From positions 1 to 32,084 of the forward strand of contig PDTK01000004.1 in assembly GCA_002747175.1 (NCBI GenBank): a stretch of 32,084 nt of DNA, read 5' to 3'. This DNA is from Deltaproteobacteria bacterium. Lineage in GTDB: Bacteria > Desulfobacterota > Desulfobacteria > Desulfobacterales > Desulfosarcinaceae. A program made the translations under genes and the position numbers. Below, in pieces: positions 1 to 8,400 of this stretch. Position 1 is the first letter of the stretch. The number at the start of each line of letters is the position of its first letter. The notes under the pieces are model-generated. The model did not search any database. It was not told the origin of the DNA and saw nothing but the letters and a program-made list of their open reading frames with translations.

Positions 1-187
1 AAAAAGAAATACCGAGGTATCTTCGAGGATGTGGCCTCGAAGTCATGGGAGTGCTGCCACGCCGAAAGCAAAGTTTCTTTTTCTCAAAAGGTTGATCGAA
101 CCGTTTCCGGACGTGCTTGACGGAGTCGTTGATGCTGGTCTATAGACGTCAAAAAAACGTTGAGGACTGCATCAGGAGAGAGAAACA
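1..187. other. 5' edge, no recognised gene
   Basis: No gene can be identified here. One + strand frame is open from base 2 to a TAG at 143-145 and could be the 3' end of a gene that begins outside the window, but its short translation matches no family I recognise. Bases 174-178 hold the AGGAG ribosome binding site of the downstream phosphorylase gene. No clear promoter was seen. Confidence 0.4.
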
Positions 188-1027
188 TTGACATACCGCA
201 ACGATTGTGTCGCTGAAGCGGCCACCTTTATTCAATCCAGGGCGGAGCGAACCATCCGGACCGCGATCATCACCGGCACCGGTTTGGGAGATGCCGTCGC
301 GGATCTGGACAATGTCGCGACATTCGATTATTCACAGATTCCCCACTTTCCCGTGTCCACCGTGGTCAGCCATTCGGGACGGATGATGATCGGCTCCCTG
401 GCCGGCACCGGCCTGATGGTCATGCAGGGGCGTTTTCATCTGTACGAAGGCTACACTTCACGGGAGGTCACCTTCCCGGTGCGGGTTATGCGTGCCATGG
501 GTGTCCGGAACCTGATCGTATCCAACGCCGCCGGCGGGATGGACAGCACCTTTGACCAGGGTGACCTGATGGTGATTCGCGATCACATTAATCTGACCGG
601 CGAGAATCCCCTGGTCGGCCCCAACGATGATGCCAGCGGCCCCCGCTTTCCGGACATGACGGCGGCCTATGACCCTGTTTTAATGCAAGACGCCCGGCGG
701 GTGGCCGATGCCCACGACATCACCTTGAAAAGCGGCGTTTACGCCGGCCTCAAGGGGCCGTCTCTGGAAACGCCGGCGGAAATCCGCTATCTGAAAACCA
801 TCGGTGCCGATGCCGTGGGATTTTCGACGGTGATGGAAACCATCTCGGCCGTGCACGCCGGCATGCGGGTCCTGGGATTATCCATCATCACCAACATCAA
901 CGATCCGAACCGGCCCCAGCCGGCATCCGTGGAGGCCATCGTAGAAGTCGCCAACCAGGCCGCGCCCCGGCTCAACCGTCTGATCCGGACCATTGTCACC
1001 CGGCTTCACGAGGGAGCATCGTCATGA
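188..1027 (+). CDS. purine nucleoside phosphorylase (trimeric class; possibly methylthioinosine phosphorylase)
   Basis: This enzyme splits purine (deoxy)nucleosides with phosphate into free base and ribose-1-phosphate in the cytoplasm. Visible class motifs are GTGLG (residues 30-34), GRFHLYEGY (81-89), NAAGG (113-117), GPSLETPAE (190-198), GFSTV (211-215) and ITN (234-236). In human PNP the Asn of the last motif selects 6-oxopurines, whereas MTA phosphorylases carry Asp there, so inosine- or guanosine-type substrates are expected. At 279 aa it is of normal length. Translation starts at TTG 188, with AGGAG 9 bases upstream. The stop overlaps the start of the next gene by 4 bases, so the two are translationally coupled. 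Because the partner is an MTA/SAH deaminase, the true substrate may be methylthioinosine. That is inference from context; family membership is secure. Confidence 0.92.
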   Translation: MTYRNDCVAEAATFIQSRAERTIRTAIITGTGLGDAVADLDNVATFDYSQIPHFPVSTVVSHSGRMMIGSLAGTGLMVMQGRFHLYEGYTSREVTFPVRVMRAMGVRNLIVSNAAGGMDSTFDQGDLMVIRDHINLTGENPLVGPNDDASGPRFPDMTAAYDPVLMQDARRVADAHDITLKSGVYAGLKGPSLETPAEIRYLKTIGADAVGFSTVMETISAVHAGMRVLGLSIITNINDPNRPQPASVEAIVEVANQAAPRLNRLIRTIVTRLHEGASS

Positions 1028-2337
1028 CCGCTACCACAGACCTTGTCGTCACCAACGGCACGGTCATCACCATGGATCCGGACCATCGCGTGATCGAAAA
1101 CGGGAGCGTCGCGATCAGTAATGGAACGATTACCGCCGTGGGACCGGGCGAAGCGGTCCGCGTCCCATCGGACGCGGACATCATTGATGCCGACGGGGGC
1201 ATCATCATGCCCGGCCTGGTCAACACCCACACCCACGCCGCCATGACCCTGTTCCGGGGTCTGGCCGACGATCTGCCGCTGATGGACTGGCTCAACGATC
1301 ATATCTTTCCGGCCGAAGCCCTGCTGGATGCGGACAAGGTATACACCGGGACGCTGCTGGGATGTGCGGAAATGATTCTGTCCGGTACCACCTGTTTTTG
1401 CGACATGTACCTGTTCGAAGACGCCGTGGCGCATGCCGCCAAAGCCAGCGGCATGCGTGCCGTGGTGGGCGAGGTGCTCTACGATTTTCCGTCCCCCAAT
1501 TACGGTCCCATAGACAAGGGTTTCGCGTTCACCCGACGGCTCGTCGACATCTGGCGAGACGATCCGTTGATCACCATTGCCGTAGAGCCGCACTCACCCT
1601 ATCTGTGTGCACCGGACCTGCTTACCGAAGCAGCCGCTCTGGCCGGCGAACATGGCATTCCCCTGGTTATCCACCTGTCCGAAACCCGGAACGAAGTCAA
1701 CGACATCCGTAAACGCTACGATGCGACGCCGGTGGGCCACCTGGCCAGCCTGGGCATTCTGGATGCCAATCTGCTGGCTTGCCATTGCGTCGTGCTGAAT
1801 GAGCGAGACATGGACCTGCTGCAGCAATTCGACGTCAAGGTCTCCCACAATCCGGAAAGCAATATGAAACTGGCCTCGGGCGTTTCACCGGTGTCCGCCC
1901 TCATGGAACGGGGCATCTGTGTCGGTCTGGGCACGGACGGCTGCTCGTCCAACAACAACCTGGATCTGTTTGCCGAAATGGACATGGCCGCCAAGATCCA
2001 CAAGGCCAGCCAACTGGATCCCACGGTGCTGGATGCTGCCACGGTGCTGCGGATGGCTACCATCGACGGGGCACACGCCCTGGGTCTGGATCATCTTATC
2101 GGCAGCCTGGAAATCGGTAAGCGGGCCGACCTGATCGTCATCGACACCCAAAAACCCCACCTCACCCCCATGTACCATCCGACCTCCCATCTGGTGTACA
2201 GCGTGGGCGGCAGTGACGTGTCGGCCACCATCGTCGACGGGCGGATCCTGATGAAGGACCGGATTTTACGGCACATGGATATAGACGGCATCATGGCCGA
2301 TGCGCAGGGAATCGCCAGGCAGCTTCAAAGGGGCTGA
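1024..2337 (+). CDS. mtaD: 5'-methylthioadenosine/S-adenosylhomocysteine deaminase (MtaD family), copy 1
   Basis: An amidohydrolase-superfamily deaminase expected to convert MTA or SAH to the inosine analogue plus ammonia. Metal and catalytic residues are in place: HTH (H69, H71) in MPGLVNTHTH, HSPYLC at H190, H217 in IHLSET, H254 in ACHC and D305 in GLGTDG. The motifs SHNPESNMKL and TDGCSSNN are typical of the MtaD/SsnA/TrzN branch, and HSPYLC is as in the Thermotoga maritima SAH deaminase. Its 437 aa is normal length. The ATG overlaps the phosphorylase stop by 4 bases. The next gene is a clear paralogue. Exact substrate preference (MTA, SAH, adenosine or 5'-deoxyadenosine) cannot be read from sequence. 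Confidence 0.9.
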   Translation: MTATTDLVVTNGTVITMDPDHRVIENGSVAISNGTITAVGPGEAVRVPSDADIIDADGGIIMPGLVNTHTHAAMTLFRGLADDLPLMDWLNDHIFPAEALLDADKVYTGTLLGCAEMILSGTTCFCDMYLFEDAVAHAAKASGMRAVVGEVLYDFPSPNYGPIDKGFAFTRRLVDIWRDDPLITIAVEPHSPYLCAPDLLTEAAALAGEHGIPLVIHLSETRNEVNDIRKRYDATPVGHLASLGILDANLLACHCVVLNERDMDLLQQFDVKVSHNPESNMKLASGVSPVSALMERGICVGLGTDGCSSNNNLDLFAEMDMAAKIHKASQLDPTVLDAATVLRMATIDGAHALGLDHLIGSLEIGKRADLIVIDTQKPHLTPMYHPTSHLVYSVGGSDVSATIVDGRILMKDRILRHMDIDGIMADAQGIARQLQRG

Positions 2338-2338
2338 T

Positions 2339-3673
2339 ATGCATCTCGATACGATCATCCACAACGGCATCCTGATTACGGTGGACAGCGACAAGCGGAT
2401 CATCCACAACGGCTGGATCGGTATCCGGGACGGGGTGATTCGGGCCATGGACGCTGCAACCGCCGACCAGCAGCCGCCCGCAGCCGACCTGGCCGTCGAT
2501 GCAGCCGGCGGCATCGTCATGCCCGGGCTGGTAAACACCCACACGCATCTTCCCATGACCCTGTTCCGGGGCCTGGCCGATGACCTGCCCCTGATGAAAT
2601 GGCTCAATGAGCACATTTTTCCGGCCGAGGCCCAATTCATCCGTCCGGAAACCGTTCACTGGGGAACATTGCTGGCCTGTGCGGAAATGTTGCTTTCCGG
2701 CACCACAACCTGCTGCGGGGGGTATTTTCATGAAGATGCCGTGGCCCGGGCCGTGCGACAGAGCGGAATGCGTGCCGTGCCGGCCCAGGGGGTGATCGAT
2801 TTCCCCGCGCCCGGCGTCCCCGATCCCACGCAAAACATTGTCCATGCCGAACAATACGCCCGACACTGGATGGGTCGAGACGACCGCATCACCCCATCCA
2901 TCTTCTGCCACGCGCCCTACACCTGCAGTGACCATACCCTGACCGCGGCCAAAGCCGTGGCCGACAACCTGGGCCTGACCTTCCAGGTGCACGTGGCCGA
3001 AACCCGTATCGAACGGGATCAATCCATCGAAGAAAAAGGGCTGAGCCCGGTTGCCCACCTGGACCGATTGGGCATTTTGTCCCCGACCACCCTCATGGCC
3101 CATTGCGTATGGGTCGACGATGCGGATATGGCCCTCTTGGCCGAACGTGAATGCAAGGTGGCCCACTGCCCGGAAAGCAACATGAAACTTGGTGAAGGGG
3201 TGGCCCCGGTGGCAAAAATGCACGCGGCCGGCATCACCGTCGGTCTGGGTACGGACGGCTGCGCCAGCAATAACGACCTGGATCTGTTCGGTGAAATGGG
3301 CACGACAGCCAAACTGCATAAGGTGGTCAACGGCGATCCCACCTCCCTGGCGGCGGAAAGTGTCCTACAAATGGCCACCATCGATGGGGCATGCGCCGTG
3401 GGCCTGGGTGATCGAATCGGCTCTCTGGAAATAGGCAAACAGGCGGACATCGTCGTTCTATATGACCGCAAACCACACCTGATCCCCATGTACCAACCGG
3501 TCTCCCACCTGGTTTACGCGGCCGGTGGCGCCGACGTACGCCATGTTTTCATTGCCGGCCAGCAGGTGGTAAAGAACCGGCGGTTGTTGACCATAGACAT
3601 GGATGACGTGATGGATCGGGTCAATGCGATCGCAGAAGAAATCAAAAGCCGTTTTAAATTTTACCTGAGTTGA
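2339..3673 (+). CDS. mtaD: 5'-methylthioadenosine/S-adenosylhomocysteine deaminase (MtaD family), copy 2
   Basis: A second amidohydrolase of the same branch, starting one base after the previous stop. The ATG at 2339 is preferred over the in-frame ATG at 2300 because AAAGGGG lies just upstream of 2339 and the earlier start would overlap the first paralogue by 38 bases. All metal and catalytic positions are kept: H68 and H70 (NTHTH), H191 (HAPYTC), H218 (VHVAET), H255 (MAHC) and D306 (GLGTDG). It shares long identical stretches with copy 1, for example MTLFRGLADDLPLM, which points to tandem duplication. The substrate loops differ (HAPYTC rather than HSPYLC, and CCGGYFHED rather than CFCDMYLFED), so the two may have divided substrates. 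Length is 444 aa. Confidence 0.9.
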   Translation: MHLDTIIHNGILITVDSDKRIIHNGWIGIRDGVIRAMDAATADQQPPAADLAVDAAGGIVMPGLVNTHTHLPMTLFRGLADDLPLMKWLNEHIFPAEAQFIRPETVHWGTLLACAEMLLSGTTTCCGGYFHEDAVARAVRQSGMRAVPAQGVIDFPAPGVPDPTQNIVHAEQYARHWMGRDDRITPSIFCHAPYTCSDHTLTAAKAVADNLGLTFQVHVAETRIERDQSIEEKGLSPVAHLDRLGILSPTTLMAHCVWVDDADMALLAERECKVAHCPESNMKLGEGVAPVAKMHAAGITVGLGTDGCASNNDLDLFGEMGTTAKLHKVVNGDPTSLAAESVLQMATIDGACAVGLGDRIGSLEIGKQADIVVLYDRKPHLIPMYQPVSHLVYAAGGADVRHVFIAGQQVVKNRRLLTIDMDDVMDRVNAIAEEIKSRFKFYLS

Positions 3674-3676
3674 GCC

Positions 3677-3704
3677 ATTAGCCGTTAGCTTTTAGCAATT
3701 AGCA
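3677..3704. repeat. four tandem 7-bp units NTTAGCN
   Basis: Directly after the second mtaD stop are four contiguous heptamers: ATTAGCC, GTTAGCT, TTTAGCA and ATTAGCA. Short tandem heptamers of this sort occur between genes in some bacteria. No function is implied, though slippage could vary the spacing to ade. Confidence 0.6.
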
Positions 3705-3750
3705 AAATGATTCATTTAAATCTTGACACCTTTTAGAAAGACGCCATTTT

Positions 3751-5460
3751 ATGGATTTGAAAAAAATTGTTTCAACGGCCAGAGGCGATGCCCCCGCCGA
3801 TTTGCTTCTCACCAACGCAAAGATCGTCAACGTTTTTTCCGGACGGATCGTCGACAGCAGCATCGCCGTCAAAGACGGGCATATCGCAGGTTTTGGCGAC
3901 CATGAAGCGGCTGACACCGTTGATCTGGGGGGCCGCTATGTGGCCCCGGGATTCATCGACGCCCATGTGCACATCGAAAGCGCCATGGTCAATGTCACCG
4001 AGTTCGCCCGCACCGTAGCACCCTGCGGCACCACCACCGTGGTGGCCGATCCCCATGAAATCGCCAATGTGCTGGGCACGGCAGGCATCATGTACATGCT
4101 CCAATCGGCCGACGGCCAGCCCATGGACTGCCTTTTCTCCTTGCCATCATGCGTGCCGGCTACGGATATGGAGACCGCCGGCGCCAATCTGAATGCCGAT
4201 GACCTGGCCCCCTTCATGGAGCATCCGCGCGTGGCGGCCCTGGCCGAAATGATGAATTACCCCGGCGTGATCTTCGGCGACGACGGTGTAATGGCCAAAC
4301 TGGATCTGGCCCGCCGACACCGCCGCACCTTGGACGGCCACGCCCCCGGCGTCGGGGGATCCCGCCTGCACGCTTATACGGCCGCCGGTATCGCCTCGGA
4401 CCACGAGTGTACACGGGCCGAAGAAGCCCTGGAAAAACTGGAAATGGGAATGCATATCATGGTGCGCGAAGGCACCTGCGCCCGCAACCTGGATGCCCTC
4501 TTCCCGATGATCGACGCCACCACCCGGCGCCGCATGATGTGGTGCACCGACGACCGCCACCCCCATGACCTGATCGAAGAGGGACATGTGGATGCCATCA
4601 TCCGCAAAGCCGTGGCCAAGGGCCTGGACCCGGTAACGGCCATCTGTATGGGCACCCTCAATGCGGCTGACTATTTCGGCATCCACGATGCTGGCGCCGT
4701 GGCACCGGGGCGCAAGGCCAATCTGGTGGTATTCTCCAATCTGGCGGATATCCGGGCGGAACAGGTCTATTTCAAGGGACGCAAGGTCGCCGAAAACGGA
4801 CGCCTGCGACCAGGTATCCCGCGACCGGATCCGGTGACCGTACCGTCGGCCATGAACCTGAATCCTGAAAAACTGGACTTTTCGGTGCCTGCGTCAGGAC
4901 ATCGCATACGGGTCATCCGGACCATACCCGATCAGGTGATCACCCGCTGTGAGGAGCTGGATGTGGTCGTCAGAGACGGTCTGGCCGTGGCCGATCCAAA
5001 GACGGATTTGGTCAAATTGGCCGTGGTGGACCGTTATTCGGGCACGGCCCGCATCGGTAAAGGGTTCGTCACCGGGCTGGGGCTGAAACATGGCGCCATT
5101 GCCTCCAGCGTGGCCCACGATTCACATAACATCATCGTAGCGGGTGTCAACGACGTGGATATGCAGACTGCGGTGGCCGCGGTGGTAAAAATGGGCGGTG
5201 GTTTCGCGGCGACAAATGACGGCCGGCTCCTGGCCGACCTACCCCTGCCCGTGGCCGGATTGATGTCCGATCAGCCGGTGGCCACCGTCAACGGACAGAT
5301 GGATACGATGATCGCGGCAGCCCGGGACCTGGGCGCCGGGCTGACCGACCCCTTCATGACCTTGGGTTTTTTGGCCCTGCCGGTAATCCCGGATCTGAAA
5401 CTGACCGACAAGGGACTGGTGGATGTGACCCGGTTCGAGGTCGTACCGCTGTTCGTATAG
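3751..5460 (+). CDS. ade: adenine deaminase
   Basis: Hydrolyses adenine to hypoxanthine and ammonia in purine salvage. Family signatures include PGFIDAHVHIESAM with metal ligands H72 and H74, the VVADPHEIANVLG segment, GHAPGVGG, the WCTDDRHPHDL block and the C-terminal SVAHDSHNIIVAGVN block characteristic of Ade. Its 569 aa is the usual length for the family (about 570-590). The ATG at 3751 has only a weak purine stretch (AGAAAG) upstream, and 77 bases separate it from mtaD copy 2, so it may have its own promoter or a longer polycistronic message. Its product, hypoxanthine, is also the product of the phosphorylase acting on methylthioinosine, tying the four genes into one route. The stop lies 27 bases from the convergent megasynthase stop, with no obvious terminator hairpin between. 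Confidence 0.95.
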   Translation: MDLKKIVSTARGDAPADLLLTNAKIVNVFSGRIVDSSIAVKDGHIAGFGDHEAADTVDLGGRYVAPGFIDAHVHIESAMVNVTEFARTVAPCGTTTVVADPHEIANVLGTAGIMYMLQSADGQPMDCLFSLPSCVPATDMETAGANLNADDLAPFMEHPRVAALAEMMNYPGVIFGDDGVMAKLDLARRHRRTLDGHAPGVGGSRLHAYTAAGIASDHECTRAEEALEKLEMGMHIMVREGTCARNLDALFPMIDATTRRRMMWCTDDRHPHDLIEEGHVDAIIRKAVAKGLDPVTAICMGTLNAADYFGIHDAGAVAPGRKANLVVFSNLADIRAEQVYFKGRKVAENGRLRPGIPRPDPVTVPSAMNLNPEKLDFSVPASGHRIRVIRTIPDQVITRCEELDVVVRDGLAVADPKTDLVKLAVVDRYSGTARIGKGFVTGLGLKHGAIASSVAHDSHNIIVAGVNDVDMQTAVAAVVKMGGGFAATNDGRLLADLPLPVAGLMSDQPVATVNGQMDTMIAAARDLGAGLTDPFMTLGFLALPVIPDLKLTDKGLVDVTRFEVVPLFV

Positions 5461-5487
5461 TCACGACCGCCCAGACTGCTTGCGGGT

Positions 5488-8400
5488 TTATCCTTTGATC
5501 GTCCGAGCCGCGGATGTGCTGGCGTCGTTGGCAATGGCCGCATCGAAAACAGCCTGGACCGGCCCCGGAAAAGGCGTTGCCACAGGCCGGCCCCGGGCGT
5601 CCCGGTTGATCCACACGGCCCGGTGCAGGCCGTGGGCGATCTTCACCGGATCGCCGTCCGTTTCCAGTCGGAAATAATCCACATGGAAGGACACGCTGCA
5701 GCGCCGCAATTCTCTGATCGCCAAGGTGAGTTTAATGCGGTCGAAGGGCATGGCTTCGCGCAAATGATCCACCCGGCTTTCCAAGGTCAGCAGTTCTCCC
5801 TTTTCACCGATTCCGCCAAAGTAATCGGGAATCAACTCATAGAAAAAACGGTCCCGGATCTGTCCCTGCCAGTCGTAATAGTTGGCGTAATAAATATTTC
5901 CCACCAGGTTGGCGTGCGCCAGGGTGGTGTCAAACACCTGCTCACGGAGCAAAGGCCGCACCATCGGCCCGGACGGCGCCGTGTACACCAGTGGATCGTC
6001 GCCGGCTTCGAACAGGTGCGCCAGGGATTCTTCCATGGGCTCGGGCGTATCCGGGGCATCGTTTCGTGGACACATGTCTTCTATGAACTGACCATAATAC
6101 GGCGGATACGGGGCCACTTTGGCCTTTCCCGGCCCCAGAATCTCGACCCAAGTGGTCTGCAACCGGCAGAAGGCCAGGCGCCGGTATCCGCCATCGGGCA
6201 GCATGCTTCGGAAATCGTAGGAAAGCGTCATGGTAGAGTTCTCGGGGCCGCTGTTGTCAGACACCCACATGAGAATCTCGATGCGGTCGCTGGTGCCGCC
6301 TTCCCCCAGAATCTTGAGATGGCCGTAGTTGGTGACCCCACCCCATTTGCCGGTGGCAAACTGGTCGGACATGGCCGCCAGCACCGGCCAAGCCGATGCC
6401 TCACGGGTGTTGCCCATCCATTTGATGAAGTTGGAAAAATAGATCGTACGGCTCAGGTTGGCCGCCGGCTGGAACGTCACCGGTAGTCGTTGAACAAAGA
6501 CCAGCTGCCCCTGGGGACCGCCTTCGATCATTTCGAAGGAGCGTGTGTCGTAAAGCGGCTCGTAGCCAGGATAGTCCGCCGTCAACAAACTGGCCGGCAC
6601 GCGGGGAACCTGTTTATCCGTCACGGTAAGTGCCAGAATGGAAATCCGCCCCCAGGTCAACCGGATCGGAAGGCTGAGGACCTGTAATCTGCCGCCGTCA
6701 GGGGCCGCGACGCTGAACAAAACCCACTCTTCCATCCGCCTGGCCACGGTCAATTCCGTACCAGGCGCAACGCCTGCTTTGAGAATGGTTTCGGCAACCG
6801 CCCAGACACGGGTGCCAGCGAGATCCGGATCGTCTCCGGCCTCTACCAGCGCATCCAGCAATGCAATGCGCTGGTTGCCCAGCAAGCCCTCCCATTGTTC
6901 CCGCGATCGGACGGTCACGGCACTCAGGTCGCAACCTGCGGGACCGGGGCCACAGATGCAAAGACAGGTGCGGTCCTCGTGGGTCAGCGAAACATCCAGT
7001 ACGCATCTGCTAACCCCTTCAATCTGCGGTTTGCCGTCCTCGCGCCACCCGATGCCCTGGTCAAGTGGATCAATTTCATAATGTTTGATCGCTTCCGGCA
7101 GCACCCGCTCAAGCAAGGGGCGCTCCACCTCCCGCCGCTGTAAACGGGGCATGTCATGAATACCGGGAATGCATGTCAGGTCCACCAGCGGAGCGGTGAG
7201 CGACAGGGTCCGGCAGGCATTCTCCAGCGCATCGTGCACCAGTTGCCGGTCACGCTGTTCGGGAGACACCAGGTCAATCACCGTGGGATAATCGTCGTGG
7301 TGCTCGAGAATGCGCAACCGGTAGCCCTGAAGCACGGCCAGGGGCGAGCCGTCTTCGCTAAAGGCCTCGACACGATATACCAGCTCCCGGTCCGACCGTC
7401 CTTCCAGAACGGTGCGTATTTGAGACTTACCGTCCGTGTTGAAGAAGGCAGGATAGAGATCAATACTGTCGATGCCAACGGGCAGGCTGGTATCCTGAGG
7501 CACCAGCAGGGCCGCACTTTGCAAAAGCGTGTCGGTAAAAAAGGGATCTCCCAGATACAAGGCGGCATCGTCCTTCCGGTTGAAAGCCTCAATGCTTCTT
7601 TGATCCGGGGGCGTGGGCGATGCGGTCAGCAACGCCTGTCCCTGGTTATCGCCGGTGTGGCGGATCTCCCAGACCTTAAGAATTCTTTGAAATCGACGGC
7701 CCTGGAACAACAAACTGGGCCGATAGAGATCGCTTTTCGGCACCAGCGGTAACGATTTGTCCGGAAAATCGGCGGGCCTGGGCGATTCGCCATGGGCCGC
7801 GTCGAAAATGAACGTGGCCTGAAAAAATGGCGTTCGGACGCCGGTTCCCTGCTTGACGATACCGGCCCGCACGACGATGCCTTTGCCGGGCGCCGTCTCT
7901 TCCTGGACCGCCCGCACAATGATATCGGCACCGTCCCCCGCATCCACGGTGATGGGCCGCTCCAGGCGGACCTCCCGAATTCGAATTCGTTCCGGCATCT
8001 GAATGCCTGTCAGGTACACGGCTGCCTGGGCCATGGCTTCCAGCCCAAACACTGTGGGGAAAAGATAAGACCCCTGGAAATGGTGATCCTTCAGATAAGG
8101 ATCGGTTTCCAAAGAAAGGTGGGTCGCGAAAACCGCCTCCACTGATGGCAGCATCTGAATCCGCCGTTCCAGAAACCGTCCCTGCCGCAACTCCTCGGGC
8201 AAGGGCGGCCCCCAGGTATCCAAACCACCCATACGGGCCGTAACCACAACCTGATGGTTGCCCGGATCATGGCTGAACAGCCGGACGAACCGATCCACCC
8301 CTTCGTCCGTAGGAATGGCGTCGATGCCTTTCTCCCGTAGAATGTCCACGCTGCCCATACGTGCACCCATGCCCGCATCTCGCCAGATGCTGTAGGCCAC

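Noticed and set aside
2291..3319. 342-codon - strand ORF
   Set aside because: Opposite the second mtaD gene, which has complete catalytic motifs.
3723..3752. TTGACA followed by TTTTAT as a promoter for ade
   Set aside because: The -10 box would overlap the ade start codon, leaving no transcribed leader.
5623..6486. 287-codon + strand ORF
   Set aside because: Antisense to the thioesterase-like end of the megasynthase; a shadow of GC-rich codon use.
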